The notes: a model not told the origin generated them from the letters alone. Counted from the first letter of the stretch, positions 44,813 to 52,973 are shown. The stretch is 64,000 nt of DNA from Sphingomonas yabuuchiae (GCF_014199595.1 NZ_JACHNX010000001.1:434001-498000), one strand, 5' to 3'. Translations and numbers: made by a program.

Positions 44813-45496
44813 ATGGCCTATACTGACCAGAAGATGTCCGGGGGCAAGGTGGTCGCGATCGTTATCGTCGTGCTCATCCATGCTGCTCTGGGCTATGCCT
44901 TCGTCACGGGGCTGGCTTACCAGTACGTGAAGAAGGCGACCGAAAAGCTCAACACGTTCGACGTGCAAGAGCCGCCACCCCCACCCCCGCCGGAGGAACC
45001 GCCGCCCCCGCCGCCGCCGGAACAGCCCAATGTTCCGCCGCCGCCGACGACGGTTGTGACGCCGCCGCCGATCGTCAACGTGCCGACCCAGGCGCCGACG
45101 ATCGCGACGACGACCGTGATTCCGCTGAGCCAGCCCACTGCGCCGCCGGCCCCGCCTGCGCCGCCGTCGCCGCCTGCTCCGCCGGCCCCGCCTGCGGTGT
45201 CGAAGGCTGCTGGCCTGAAGGGCAATCCGGGCCAGTTCTTCGGTCCCGACGCTTATCCGCCCTCGGCCCAGCGCGAAGGCGCGGAAGGTCGCGTGGTCGC
45301 CAAGCTGACGGTCGGTACCGACGGACGCGTCACCGATTGCGTCGTGACGACGAGCAGCAACAATCGTGCGCTCGACGATACGACGTGCCGGATCGCGAAG
45401 GCGCGCGTGCGCTTCTCGCCCGCGCTCGACCAGAACGGCAACGCGATCACGTCGTCCTACACGCTTCCGGTACGCTGGCAGCTGCCGCAGGAATAA
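44813..45496 (+). CDS. tonB: energy transducer TonB
   Basis: 227 aa. A single N-terminal anchor (about 14-33, VVAIVIVVLIHAALGYAFVTG) is followed by a periplasm-spanning Pro-rich region (about 50-130) with poly-Pro/Glu blocks. The C-terminal TonB domain (about 145-225) has YPPSAQREGAEGRVVAKL and PVRWQLPQE. It couples the proton-motive force to outer-membrane receptors such as the one at 29527. First gene of tonB-exbB-exbD-exbD. Confidence 0.95.
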   Translation: MAYTDQKMSGGKVVAIVIVVLIHAALGYAFVTGLAYQYVKKATEKLNTFDVQEPPPPPPPEEPPPPPPPEQPNVPPPPTTVVTPPPIVNVPTQAPTIATTTVIPLSQPTAPPAPPAPPSPPAPPAPPAVSKAAGLKGNPGQFFGPDAYPPSAQREGAEGRVVAKLTVGTDGRVTDCVVTTSSNNRALDDTTCRIAKARVRFSPALDQNGNAITSSYTLPVRWQLPQE

Positions 45497-45550
45497 CGGC
45501 TCAGGCCACTTTTAAAAATTTAACGCTTTAGTCAGAGGACCTAACCAACC

Positions 45551-46345
45551 ATGCTCACCACCATCCTCGCCGCGGGCGGCGCCGCGGCCGGTGCCGAAAA
45601 CCCCTACGGTCTCGGCCAGGCTCTCAAGGAAGGCGGCCTCATCTCGCAGTCGGTGTTCACCATCCTCTGCTTGATGTCGATCGTGTCGTTCTACATCCTG
45701 TTCTCGAAACTGTTCGAGCAGCAGAAGATCATCAACCAGGCGAAGCGCGTCCGTCAGGGCTTCTGGTCGGCGAACTCGCTGCGCGAGGGCTCGGCCAAGC
45801 TCGAGAAGAACTCGGCCTACAAGCAGATCGTCGACGACGGTCTGGCCGCGCAGGACCAGCACTCGAAGCTGACCGATCCGGTCGAAGCGCATGACTGGCT
45901 GCACGGCTCGCTGGCGCGTTCGGAAGCCGCGATCAACTCGAAGCTGGGCGGCGGTCTCGCTTTCCTCGCGACCGTCGGTGCGACCGCGCCGTTCATCGGG
46001 CTGTTCGGTACCGTTATCGGCATCTACCGCGCGCTCATCAAGATCGGCTCGTCGGGCCAGGCCTCGATCGATGCCGTCGCCGGTCCGGTCGGTGAAGCGC
46101 TCATCATGACCGCTCTGGGTCTCGTCGTCGCCGTTCCGGCGGTGCTCGCCTTCAACTGGCTGCAGCGTCGTAACAAGGGCATCGCGGAAGACCTGTCGTC
46201 GTTCTCGAACGACGTGCTGGGCTTCCTGGCCTCGAACGGTGCGGTTCGTCCGGCGGTTGCCGGTGCGGCCAAGCCGGCCGCCGTCAAGGCTCCGGCTGGC
46301 ACTACCACCGCCGGTCAGGCCGGTGGCGTTCAGACCCGCGCCTGA
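45551..46345 (+). CDS. exbB: ExbB/TolQ-family proton channel protein
   Basis: 264 aa with three transmembrane helices. A first helix near 33-55 and the paired helices LAFLATVGATAPFIGLFGTVIGI and ALIMTALGLVVAVPAVLAFNWL form the conserved MotA/TolQ/ExbB core. The C-terminus is an Ala/Pro/Lys-rich tail that is longer than in E. coli ExbB. Works with ExbD to energise TonB. Confidence 0.95.
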   Translation: MLTTILAAGGAAAGAENPYGLGQALKEGGLISQSVFTILCLMSIVSFYILFSKLFEQQKIINQAKRVRQGFWSANSLREGSAKLEKNSAYKQIVDDGLAAQDQHSKLTDPVEAHDWLHGSLARSEAAINSKLGGGLAFLATVGATAPFIGLFGTVIGIYRALIKIGSSGQASIDAVAGPVGEALIMTALGLVVAVPAVLAFNWLQRRNKGIAEDLSSFSNDVLGFLASNGAVRPAVAGAAKPAAVKAPAGTTTAGQAGGVQTRA

Positions 46346-46445
46346 GCTTAAGGGGGCGGGGCGGCGGTTTTCGGACCATCGCTCCGCCACCCCCCGCCGT
46401 CCATTTCGGGGCGGCGCAAGAATGCATGGATAGGATAGCTCTCTC

Positions 46446-46925
46446 ATGGCGATGAGCGTTGGCGGTGACTCCGCCGAGAAACCGATGTCGGAGATCAACA
46501 CGACGCCCCTCGTGGACGTCATGCTGGTGCTCCTCATCATCTTCCTGATCGCGGTTCCGGTCGTGATTCAGACCGTTCCGCTGAAGCTGCCGAACGTCCG
46601 CTTCGATCCGACCACGACGAAGCCGGAAAACGTGTCGCTCTCGGTCACCAGCGAGAATGGCCAGTGCAAGGTGTACTGGAACCTGACCCCGGTCAGCTCG
46701 GACGAACTGCGCACCCGCGCGGTCGAAAAGCTGAAGGCCGAGGTCGAACGGCTGGGCGGTGTGGGTAACATCACGCCCGACCAGCTGCCCGAAGCGCATA
46801 TCCGTGGCGACGTGAACACGCCGTATCGGTGCATCGGCGGCACCATCTTCACGATGCAGCAGGCCGGTTTCGCCCGGGTCGGCTTCATCTCCGAGCCGCC
46901 CCCCGGCGGCAACCCCCGCGCCTGA
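46446..46925 (+). CDS. exbD: biopolymer transporter ExbD, first copy
   Basis: 159 aa. One TM helix with MSEINTTPLVDVMLVLLIIFLI, where the aspartate in LVDVML carries protons. The periplasmic part is unusual in holding two Cys (GQCKVYWN and PYRCIGG) and an inserted segment (VERLGGVGNITPDQLP) not found in the second copy. Second of two tandem exbD-type genes; similar pairs occur in sphingomonads and xanthomonads. Confidence 0.94.
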   Translation: MAMSVGGDSAEKPMSEINTTPLVDVMLVLLIIFLIAVPVVIQTVPLKLPNVRFDPTTTKPENVSLSVTSENGQCKVYWNLTPVSSDELRTRAVEKLKAEVERLGGVGNITPDQLPEAHIRGDVNTPYRCIGGTIFTMQQAGFARVGFISEPPPGGNPRA

Positions 46926-46959
46926 TCGGCCGGGCGGACAGAATAGGAGTTAGCACGCC

Positions 46960-47385
46960 ATGGCAATGAGCGCCGGATCTGATGATGGCGAGCCCATGAT
47001 GGACATGAACACGACGCCGTTGATCGACGTCATGCTCGTGCTCCTCATCATGTTCATCATCACCATCCCGATCCAGACTCACGCGGTGAAGGTCGACCTG
47101 CCGGTCAACTCGAACACGCCGCAGACCGTCGTGAACACCGATAAGAACAAGATCGGTATCGACGCTGCCGGCACGGTCACCTGGAACGGTGCCCCGGTCG
47201 ACGAGGTGACGCTGCGCCAGTTCCTGGACCAGAGCGCCGCGATGAACCCGGAACCGGAACTGCACTTCCAGCCGGCCCCCGACGCCAAGTACGCCAAGGT
47301 CGACGAGACCCTGGCCGTGATCAAGCGTTCGGCGGTGACGAAGCTCGGCTTCATCGGCAACGAGCAGTATCGCAACGACTTCTGA
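46960..47385 (+). CDS. exbD: biopolymer transporter ExbD, second copy
   Basis: 141 aa. MMDMNTTPLIDVMLVLLIMFII carries the same TM helix and proton-carrying Asp as the first copy. The periplasmic domain is of standard length and ends LGFIGNEQYRNDF. The two copies differ strongly after the helix, so they probably form a hetero-oligomer rather than a simple dose increase. Last gene of the operon, followed by a terminator. Confidence 0.94.
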   Translation: MAMSAGSDDGEPMMDMNTTPLIDVMLVLLIMFIITIPIQTHAVKVDLPVNSNTPQTVVNTDKNKIGIDAAGTVTWNGAPVDEVTLRQFLDQSAAMNPEPELHFQPAPDAKYAKVDETLAVIKRSAVTKLGFIGNEQYRNDF

Positions 47386-47413
47386 TCCTTTCGATCAGGT
47401 CGGTGATGAAATG

Positions 47414-47442
47414 GGGCGGTCTCTCCGGAGGCCGCCCTTTTT
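47414..47442 (+). terminator. rho-independent terminator of the tonB-exb operon
   Basis: GGGCGGT-CTC and GAG-GCCGCCC form a 10-bp stem (one G-U pair) with loop TCCG followed by TTTTT. Confidence 0.85.
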
Positions 47443-47525
47443 CGTTTGTGGTGGGGTGGAGGGCGGCATGGTGATGGTGTCCCGTGGCCATCTACTGCGC
47501 TCAGGCTGGACGGAGGGTGGGGCCT

Positions 47526-47660
<135 letters not shown>

Positions 47661-47680
47661 GCGGGATGACGTAAGTTAGA

Positions 47681-47885
47681 CCCACCCCTCCCCTTCAGGG
47701 GAGGGGCAGGGGTGGGGCGCTTCCGCAAGCGCGGCGTTCGTGGAAAGGCCCCACCCCAACCCCTCCCCTGAAGGGGAGGGGCTCGTATTGATTCAAAGGC
47801 ATTGTCATCGGGGCCTAAGCCTGTGCCCGACCCCATTGCGATCGTACCCTACTTCCGCTCAGCCTGAGCGAAGTCTACGGCCAAG
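47681..47885. repeat. large inverted repeat plus decayed dispersed unit
   Basis: CCCACCCCTCCCCTTCAGGG faces CCCTCCCCTGAAGGGGAGGG in a ~100-bp element (47681-47782) like those at 9887, 19862 and 25057. A decayed copy of the 31-bp unit follows at 47852-47885 (CTCAGCCTGAGCGAAGTCTA). From here to 48110 no gene is visible. Confidence 0.8.
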
Positions 47886-48111
47886 CCCCCCGCTACCCCG
47901 TCATCCGCAATGCATGATGATCGCCAGACAGGCGGATCGCTGAGGCGCCCTTACAAACCAGCCCGTCTCGTCCTGAACCCGCACATAGCCAGGCCCATCG
48001 AACGCAACGTGCGACTATCGCTCCACTCGAGGCAGGGCACAACCTCCCAAAATGCCGCCCCGCACCCACTTCCATCGCCCCAAAATTGCGCATCTTTCCC
48101 CGCTTGCGCAC

Positions 48112-48151
48112 GTTTCACAAAAGTGACACTCTCAAGTCACAAAAGTGAAAC
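48112..48151 (+). promoter_or_regulatory. duplicated palindromic operator upstream of the TPR protein
   Basis: TCACAAAAGTGA occurs twice, at 48115-48126 and 48137-48148, 22 bp apart, and each is itself a palindrome around AAAA. The whole block GTTTCAC...GTGAAAC is also symmetric. The second copy ends 17 bp before the ATG and just before the ribosome-binding site AGGAGA, so a bound dimer pair would block the promoter or translation start region. Confidence 0.5.
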
Positions 48152-48165
48152 ATAGGAGATGAGAT

Positions 48166-48525
48166 ATGCGTGGAATGTTTTCGGTGTTGCTTGTGGCGGC
48201 GGCGGGCATGGCAGCCCCGGCCATGGCCCAGGACTCATGGCCGCAGCGCACGGGGTTTCAGGAAATCGCGGCGGGCAATTTCACCGCCGCAGAGCGGACG
48301 CTTCTCGAGGAACGTCGCACCGATCCGAACAGTCCAGAGCTGATGCTCAACCTGGCCGCGGTCTATGCCAAGACCGGCCGCGCCGCCGATGCGCGCGCGC
48401 TGTATGACGCGGTGCTGCAGGAAAAGGCTATTGCGATGGATATGCCGTCGGGCGCGATCCTGTCATCGCACACCGTGGCCCGCACGGGTCTGCGCCATCT
48501 GCCGCAGACGATCGCCTCGCGGTAA
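48166..48525 (+). CDS. small secreted TPR-like protein
   Basis: 119 aa. The signal peptide is cleaved after AMAQ (about residue 22). The mature region holds about one and a half TPR units (GFQEIAAGNFTAAERTLLEE and LMLNLAAVYAKTGRAADARALYDAVL). Start ATG 48166 with AGGAGA 8 nt upstream. Preceded by a striking duplicated operator. Last gene of clear core character before the accessory region. Function unknown. Confidence 0.8.
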   Translation: MRGMFSVLLVAAAGMAAPAMAQDSWPQRTGFQEIAAGNFTAAERTLLEERRTDPNSPELMLNLAAVYAKTGRAADARALYDAVLQEKAIAMDMPSGAILSSHTVARTGLRHLPQTIASR

Positions 48526-48796
48526 ATCGATAAGGGCACGTCCGGATGCCGAGGCGTCTGGACATGCCCGACCGGCGTGGCGCGGACCGGTAGGATACCG
48601 CGCCAGCCCGCCTCTTGCTAAATTCCCGCCTAAGAGCTGACAGGAACCGCCTCCGGGCAATTCGCGCTATTATCGTTGGCACAACCTTATTATGACACTC
48701 GTCGCACGGCTCCTCCGACGCGACGGCTCCCACCGGGTCGCTTGAACCAACGGCAGCACGTGCGTTTCGTTGAGTGTGCCGAGCCGGGCGACCTCC
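48526..48796. other. non-coding stretch at the start of the accessory region
   Basis: No reading frame on either strand looks genuine here; the frames that are open have random composition. GC drops locally around 48610-48700 (AATTCGCGCTATTATCGTTG). It marks the junction between core genes and the decayed mobile-element region. Confidence 0.5.
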
Positions 48797-48898
48797 TCAA
48801 ACCTCGTCGCTTGCATCACGTTCGATCGGCATCAGCTCGCAGCCACATTGGAACGCCTCCGCGATGGCGAAAATGGGGTTGTCGGGGTAGCCGAGCAT
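48797..48898 (-). CDS. possible 33-codon remnant ORF
   Basis: Reads MLGYPDNPIFAIAEAFQCG and a further 14 residues to a stop. It begins 9 nt after the stop of the ORF at 48908 and is in the same frame as both ORFs upstream on this strand. The composition is protein-like, but no family is recognised. It may be the tail of a longer gene interrupted by stops, or a separate short gene. Confidence 0.25.
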   Translation of the reverse strand: MLGYPDNPIFAIAEAFQCGCELMPIERDASDEV

Positions 48899-48907
48899 GA
48901 CGCGGGG

Positions 48908-49093
48908 CTAAGACTCCGACGACCCCAATTCCGCCATCGCGCTCGACCATCCGTCGTCTAGGCGACACGCCGCTGTGAGCAGAGCCATCGACGCTGCACG
49001 CCTGGCGCTGGCGTATTCCTCGACCCGATCCGGTTCGGCGACATGCCCGGCTTCCTCGCGCCAGCCTCGGACCCGTTCGACGGTATCCTCCAT
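48908..49093 (-). CDS. small ORF in the decayed region, unknown
   Basis: 61 aa from the ATG at 49093, helix-rich (TVERVRGWREEAGHVAEPDRVEEYASARRAA, split as VERVRGW and EYASARRAASMALLTAA). The frame is open back to the TAA at 49157, and the untranslated part (RIHTTIIGALDGIHP) is equally protein-like, so this and the next ORF may once have been one gene. Confidence 0.4.
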   Translation of the reverse strand: MEDTVERVRGWREEAGHVAEPDRVEEYASARRAASMALLTAACRLDDGWSSAMAELGSSES

Positions 49094-49156
49094 CGTCTCC
49101 CCGCGTGTCGGGTGTATGCCGTCCAGCGCCCCGATGATGGTTGTGTGGATGCGCTT

Positions 49157-49396
49157 TTAGTCGACGACGGTTTGATACCGGAGCATGGTCTGGGTCGCCT
49201 CAACCGTGAAATGAATTCCGACGTCGAATGGGCCGCCGCGCCTGGGGTGCTGGAACTGCATGAACCTGCGACCGCGATCCCCCCATCCGGTGCAGGACCG
49301 CGAGAGGCCCGGCAGCGCATCGAGCGTGGTGTCGAGCGCCTGAACGACGCTGGTACGGTCGTTGACGTTCAGATGACTCAGTACGAGAACTTTCAT
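49157..49396 (-). CDS. small ORF downstream of the TniQ-like gene, unknown
   Basis: 79 aa from the ATG at 49396, with AAGGA 8 nt upstream. It reads MKVLVLSHLNVNDRTSVVQA and ends LRYQTVVD at a TAA. The same frame continues past that stop with coherent protein sequence, which suggests a nonsense mutation. Orientation is the same as the tniQ-like gene. Family not recognised. Confidence 0.45.
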   Translation of the reverse strand: MKVLVLSHLNVNDRTSVVQALDTTLDALPGLSRSCTGWGDRGRRFMQFQHPRRGGPFDVGIHFTVEATQTMLRYQTVVD

Positions 49397-49509
49397 GTCA
49401 TGTTCCTTATTCGCTGATACCGGCGCAAACCCACCGTTCAGCCAAGAATCGAAGATGTCGGGCGAAGGTGACCGCGCCGGAAACGCGACCTTCGTGAGGG
49501 ATGCCGCCC

Positions 49510-50616
49510 TCACGCGAGGGGCAACGCACCGAGTGCTGCGGTTCGGTCCCACAGACCGTGGAACGGGATAAAGCCCGCGATCCGGAGACGCTCGTTCACC
49601 GCTTCCGCCGACGTGCGCGCCCGACGCGCCAGTTCAGCCGCAGAGACGTGCCGACGGGCTACCCGCTCCACCTCGTCCATGGGAATCGTCATCGCTCGTA
49701 GCCCCGCAGTCCGCGTTAATACTCCAGCGGATGCGAGCCGCACGACGTGTCTCGGAATGACGTTCAACATCTCGGCAGCGTCGCCGGTAGATATAGCGGC
49801 AGTATAGGAGGGCTGCTCAGGACCGACGGACGGCCGATGGTCGATGAACGCATCAAGACTGCCCGGATTCACGAACAGATGATCCGCGTCCGGTTCGCCG
49901 TCGATCCAGAACGGGATGGACCCGTCCAACAGATCGTCGAATATCTTCGACCAGGGTTTGGGGCCACCGCCGATCCGACGGCTCTCCCAACCGATCGGCA
50001 GGGCAGTGGACGGCGGCGCGCGGCGACGAGCTTGGCGTCTCAGCCGTCTGAGCAGATCGTCGAAGACCGAGGCGATGGCCTGCCTGCGCCGCATTACAAC
50101 GGCCAGGATCGGGTCTTCGAGGAGTTCGAGCAGCCCGGAATCGATCATCTGTTCGACAGCATAGAGCGGTAGGCGGAGCCGGGCGACGATCGTGGTCACG
50201 GGCGTCGCGTCGCGCCAGCAAGCGCCGGCGGCGTCAATCGGACCGGAGTGGTAGAGGAGCGATCCCATTATACCCCGGGCACCATCGGAGCGGCTCGCGA
50301 CGAGGCCGAGCCGTCGGATCTCGGTGGCGTGCGTGGCGAAGCCGGGCAGGATGCGATTGGCCTCGTGTCCAGTGTAGAGGCGCCCGCCGCGCCTCGCACC
50401 TGCGCGTGGTGATGCGAACGTCGTCGCGTCCGCAAGCTGGGTCGCCCCGGCGTATCTGCCGTGACCCGCCTCCTTCAGCACGGCACCGATCCTGACGAGG
50501 TGGTGCTCCGCGACGGCGCGCGCGATCGCGCCGGGCACGCTCTCGTCTTCGCGGATGTCGAGATCGAAGCGGAGGCGCCGTCGGGGCGCCTGAGCGGGGA
50601 CGGCGTAGGCGTCCAT
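49510..50616 (-). CDS. TniQ-like transposon accessory protein
   Basis: 368 aa from the ATG at 50616. The N-terminal DESVPGAIARAVAEHHL resembles the opening of TniQ/TnsD-family target-selection proteins. The CxxC zinc finger usual in TniQ is absent. The C-terminus has a MerR/excisionase-like helix-turn-helix (AAEMLNVIPRHVVRLASAGVL) and a second helical motif (ELARRARTSAEAVNERL). Its start overlaps the stop of the tniB-like remnant (ATGA), the order and coupling seen in tniB-tniQ operons. Family assignment rests on this context and on weak sequence likeness. Confidence 0.5.
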   Translation of the reverse strand: MDAYAVPAQAPRRRLRFDLDIREDESVPGAIARAVAEHHLVRIGAVLKEAGHGRYAGATQLADATTFASPRAGARRGGRLYTGHEANRILPGFATHATEIRRLGLVASRSDGARGIMGSLLYHSGPIDAAGACWRDATPVTTIVARLRLPLYAVEQMIDSGLLELLEDPILAVVMRRRQAIASVFDDLLRRLRRQARRRAPPSTALPIGWESRRIGGGPKPWSKIFDDLLDGSIPFWIDGEPDADHLFVNPGSLDAFIDHRPSVGPEQPSYTAAISTGDAAEMLNVIPRHVVRLASAGVLTRTAGLRAMTIPMDEVERVARRHVSAAELARRARTSAEAVNERLRIAGFIPFHGLWDRTAALGALPLA

Positions 50617-50798
50617 CAGATCGCCTTCCGGGAGAAGGGGTCGTCCGTGAGCCATTTCGCCCCGATCGCGAATTCGCGTGTCGCTCGGCTCAGATCGTAA
50701 GCCTCGACCTTGTCCGCACCGCGCAGGGCTGCATCCGACGCCGCAATGCCGATCAGTCGGGCGACGCGACCCACGTGTCCGCCGGAAACCGTGAAGAG
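50616..50798 (-). pseudogene. C-terminal remnant of a TniB/TnsC-like ATPase
   Basis: About 60 codons (LFTVSGGHVGRVARLIGIAA to FSRKAI) resemble the last helical part of TniB-type AAA+ ATPases. Upstream of about 50798 the minus-strand frame stays open to 51638, but that part is the shadow of dnaE2 and non-coding DNA. Walker motifs are absent. The gene was cut at the point where the dnaE2 fragment begins on the other strand. Confidence 0.5.
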
Positions 50799-51143
50799 AC
50801 CGGCATCGCCAATGGCATCCTCTGGCCCGATCGGTTCGAGGCGCAGCGCCGCACGGTCATGTCGGCGGCGATGATCGGTATGAAGGGGAGGGTGCAGAAG
50901 GAAGGGGAGGTGATCCACGTCATCTGCGACCGGATCGTCGATTACGGGCCCTTGCTCGCCCAGGTCGGCCAGATGGACTTCCCGCATTCGACCGGGCGCG
51001 GCGACGGTGCCCGGCATGCGGGCTCGCCCGATCGCGGCGACGCGGGCTGGCGACCGGGGCCGCGCGACAGCTATTGGCCACCGCACGCCGCCGGCATGGA
51101 TCCGGAAGCCGTCGTGCGGGTGAAGTCCCGCGACTTCCATTGA
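50775..51143 (+). pseudogene. C-terminal fragment of error-prone DNA polymerase DnaE2
   Basis: About 115 residues from ETGIANGILWPDRFEAQRR to VRVKSRDFH match the end of ImuC/DnaE2, the SOS mutagenesis polymerase. Recognisable parts are the OB-fold (MIGMKGRVQKEGEVIHVI), the GRGDGARHAGSPDRG linker and the terminal VKSRDFH. Homology begins near 50793; the first residues (MSAGNR) come from the antisense of tniB. The polymerase core is missing, so it cannot be functional. The dnaE2 C-terminus normally follows imuA-imuB, which are not here. Confidence 0.8.
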
Positions 51144-51149
51144 TCGCCC

Positions 51150-51407
51150 GTGTCGCGTCATCAGCGGATCATCATCGAGCTGTCGCTCGATATCCTGCGC
51201 TCGGCTGCGGCGAGGTCGGGTAGAGGCAGGGTCGACACCATCGAGGTCCGTCTCGCGTTGCGATGTCTGATCGCGCACTGTCCGGAGCGCTGGCCGCTCG
51301 ACATGTTCTGGAACTCGGCCGGCACGGACCACGACATCGGCAGGGCGCAAGGGTGCACCGCCGCGTTGAACGGGATCGCGCGCCAGCTCGGTTCGACCAG
51401 GCGATGA
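51150..51407 (+). CDS. small protein directly downstream of the dnaE2 fragment
   Basis: 85 aa, GTG start 6 bp after the dnaE2 stop. It reads MSRHQRIIIELSLDILRSAA and ends NGIARQLGSTRR, with a conserved-looking CPERWPLDMFWNSA centre. By position it is the gene that follows dnaE2 in some sphingomonads, but I cannot name a function. With the polymerase gone it is probably a passenger. Composition is coding-like. Confidence 0.55.
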   Translation: MSRHQRIIIELSLDILRSAAARSGRGRVDTIEVRLALRCLIAHCPERWPLDMFWNSAGTDHDIGRAQGCTAALNGIARQLGSTRR

Positions 51408-51791
51408 CGATCCGAACACGGGTGACGGTGCCGACTCCGCCAATGATCGCCGTCGCCCGCCTTCCGCGGGTCCGGTGAAGTATGTGCTGGCTCCAGTCGA
51501 TATGACTCGCCATTCCATGCGCGAGTGACTCGGAGGACCGCTCCCTGTCCGTGACCTCCGGCAACTGCCCGCCAGTTCCTCCTCGGTGCCCGACTTCGAT
51601 CGGGCATTCCTCCATTCCCGTAACACCATGTCGACCAAGCCATTTTGGGAAAACGGTTTCGGGAACGGATTTTGGGAAAACGGGCCTACTGAGAGCGGAT
51701 CGACTGAGCCATCGACATGGTATTCTCACTGGCCGTTCGTTTGTGGGAAAGTAAACGTCGATTGGCTCGATTATGTGCGCCGCCAGGATTT
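51408..51791. other. non-coding gap carrying one copy of a 43-bp inverted repeat and a 15-bp direct repeat
   Basis: No gene is visible. It holds the left 43-bp repeat (51489-51531) and two exact copies of ATTTTGGGAAAACGG at 51642-51656 and 51669-51683, with a related TTTCGGGAACGG between them. Local GC is lower than in the core genes. Confidence 0.6.
51489..51531 (+). repeat. left copy of a 43-bp inverted repeat
   Basis: Starts GGCTCCAGTCGATATGACTC and ends CATGCGCGAGTGACTC. Its reverse complement is at 54023-54065 with two mismatches in 43 bp. The pair encloses the subtilase, DUF2975-like and XRE genes. Confidence 0.9.
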
Positions 51792-52973
51792 TCATCCAGC
51801 CGGTGGTAGGGCGGTGAAGATAGCAGCAATGTTGAGAATGCCTTTGCCGAATACGTTATCGGGACCCGGCGTCCCGGCGTCCGTGGCGTTAGCGAGCAGC
51901 AACGTGACGATCTGCGCGCCCGTTAGGTTGGGCCGCGCCTGCGCGACCAGCGCCACTGCACCACTGATCGCAGCGGCAGCCGGCGAGGTGCCGCTGTAGC
52001 GGACCAGGCTGCCATTGCGATCGGTCATCACGACGTCCCGCGACAAGGCCGTCAAATACCAGGCGGCCGCCGGACTGCCCCCCGCTCGGTTTGCCAGTTG
52101 ATAGTCGAAGGCTCCGGACATGTCGTGCCCGCCTGCGATAATCACCCACCCCGGAGCCGCTTCGGCGAAGGAACGCGAAAGGAGCAGCGGCTGACGTGCG
52201 TCGCCGTCGTTGTTGCCGGCGCTGATTACCGTGACGATGCCGGCGGCCGCGGCGCGGCGGACGGCTGCGATGAGGGTCTCGTGCGTGACGTCCGTCGTCG
52301 CTGAGATGTTGATGACCCGGACCTTCGCGTCGATGGCAGCATCGATCGCGCGGATGAGCAACTCGGCCGAAGCAGGGCAATCGTCGGCGGAACGACAGGT
52401 CGCCGGGTTTGATGCGTTTAAGGACACAAGCGTCGCTTCGGGGGCGACGCCATGCATGCCGCGACTGTCGCGTGCCGCAAGCGCTACGGACGCCATCAGC
52501 GTGCCGTGACCACTGGGATCGGTCAAACCGCGCGTCCCGGCCATGTCGGCGCTGGCAGGATCGATCCGGCTGCTGAACTCGGTCAGACCTGGGGTGATGC
52601 CGGTGTCGATGATCGCAATCTTGACGCCGCGGCCGGTCGCGCCCGCAAGATAGGCGGCGTCGGCGTTCGCTGCGGCTGCGGAGTTCGATTGTTGGTCCTC
52701 GATCTGTTGAGCGGTGAGGGGCGACGTAGATGAGGGGGTAGGCGTCGGCGATGTGCCGGAGGATGAAGGGCCAGGCACTACCACGACCGTCCCGCTGGCT
52801 CCTTCGCCGCCTCCGCCGCACGCGGCGAGCAGCGCCGCCGGAATCAATGCAGAGACATGAAGCCATCTTGCCTGGAAGAGGGACAGACGGCGCACGCGAC
52901 GGTGACGGGGTGCCGCCGACGAGGTTCCTTTCCCTGTCGTTGCCTCGCCGTCGCTGCCGTCCCGCATCATCAC
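51792..52973 (-). CDS. subtilisin-like serine protease (S8), predicted lipoprotein
   Basis: 393 aa. A basic N-terminus and hydrophobic stretch end in a lipobox (LLAAC, Cys52), followed by a Gly/Ser/Thr/Pro-rich linker (about 53-90). The S8 domain has the triad Asp123 (AIIDTGI), His156 (SGHGTLM) and Ser330 (YSGTSPAAA), with oxyanion Asn in SAGNNDG. It ends soon after the catalytic domain, unlike the 749-aa relative at 54705. Extracytoplasmic protease anchored by lipid. Divergent from the DUF2975-like gene, inside the 43-bp inverted repeats. Confidence 0.9.
   Translation of the reverse strand: MMMRDGSDGEATTGKGTSSAAPRHRRVRRLSLFQARWLHVSALIPAALLAACGGGGEGASGTVVVVPGPSSSGTSPTPTPSSTSPLTAQQIEDQQSNSAAAANADAAYLAGATGRGVKIAIIDTGITPGLTEFSSRIDPASADMAGTRGLTDPSGHGTLMASVALAARDSRGMHGVAPEATLVSLNASNPATCRSADDCPASAELLIRAIDAAIDAKVRVINISATTDVTHETLIAAVRRAAAAGIVTVISAGNNDGDARQPLLLSRSFAEAAPGWVIIAGGHDMSGAFDYQLANRAGGSPAAAWYLTALSRDVVMTDRNGSLVRYSGTSPAAAAISGAVALVAQARPNLTGAQIVTLLLANATDAGTPGPDNVFGKGILNIAAIFTALPPAG

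Noticed and set aside
50799..51638. Upstream part of the 340-aa minus-strand frame that ends in the tniB remnant
   Set aside because: Only the last ~60 codons are protein-like; the rest mirrors the dnaE2 fragment and non-coding DNA.
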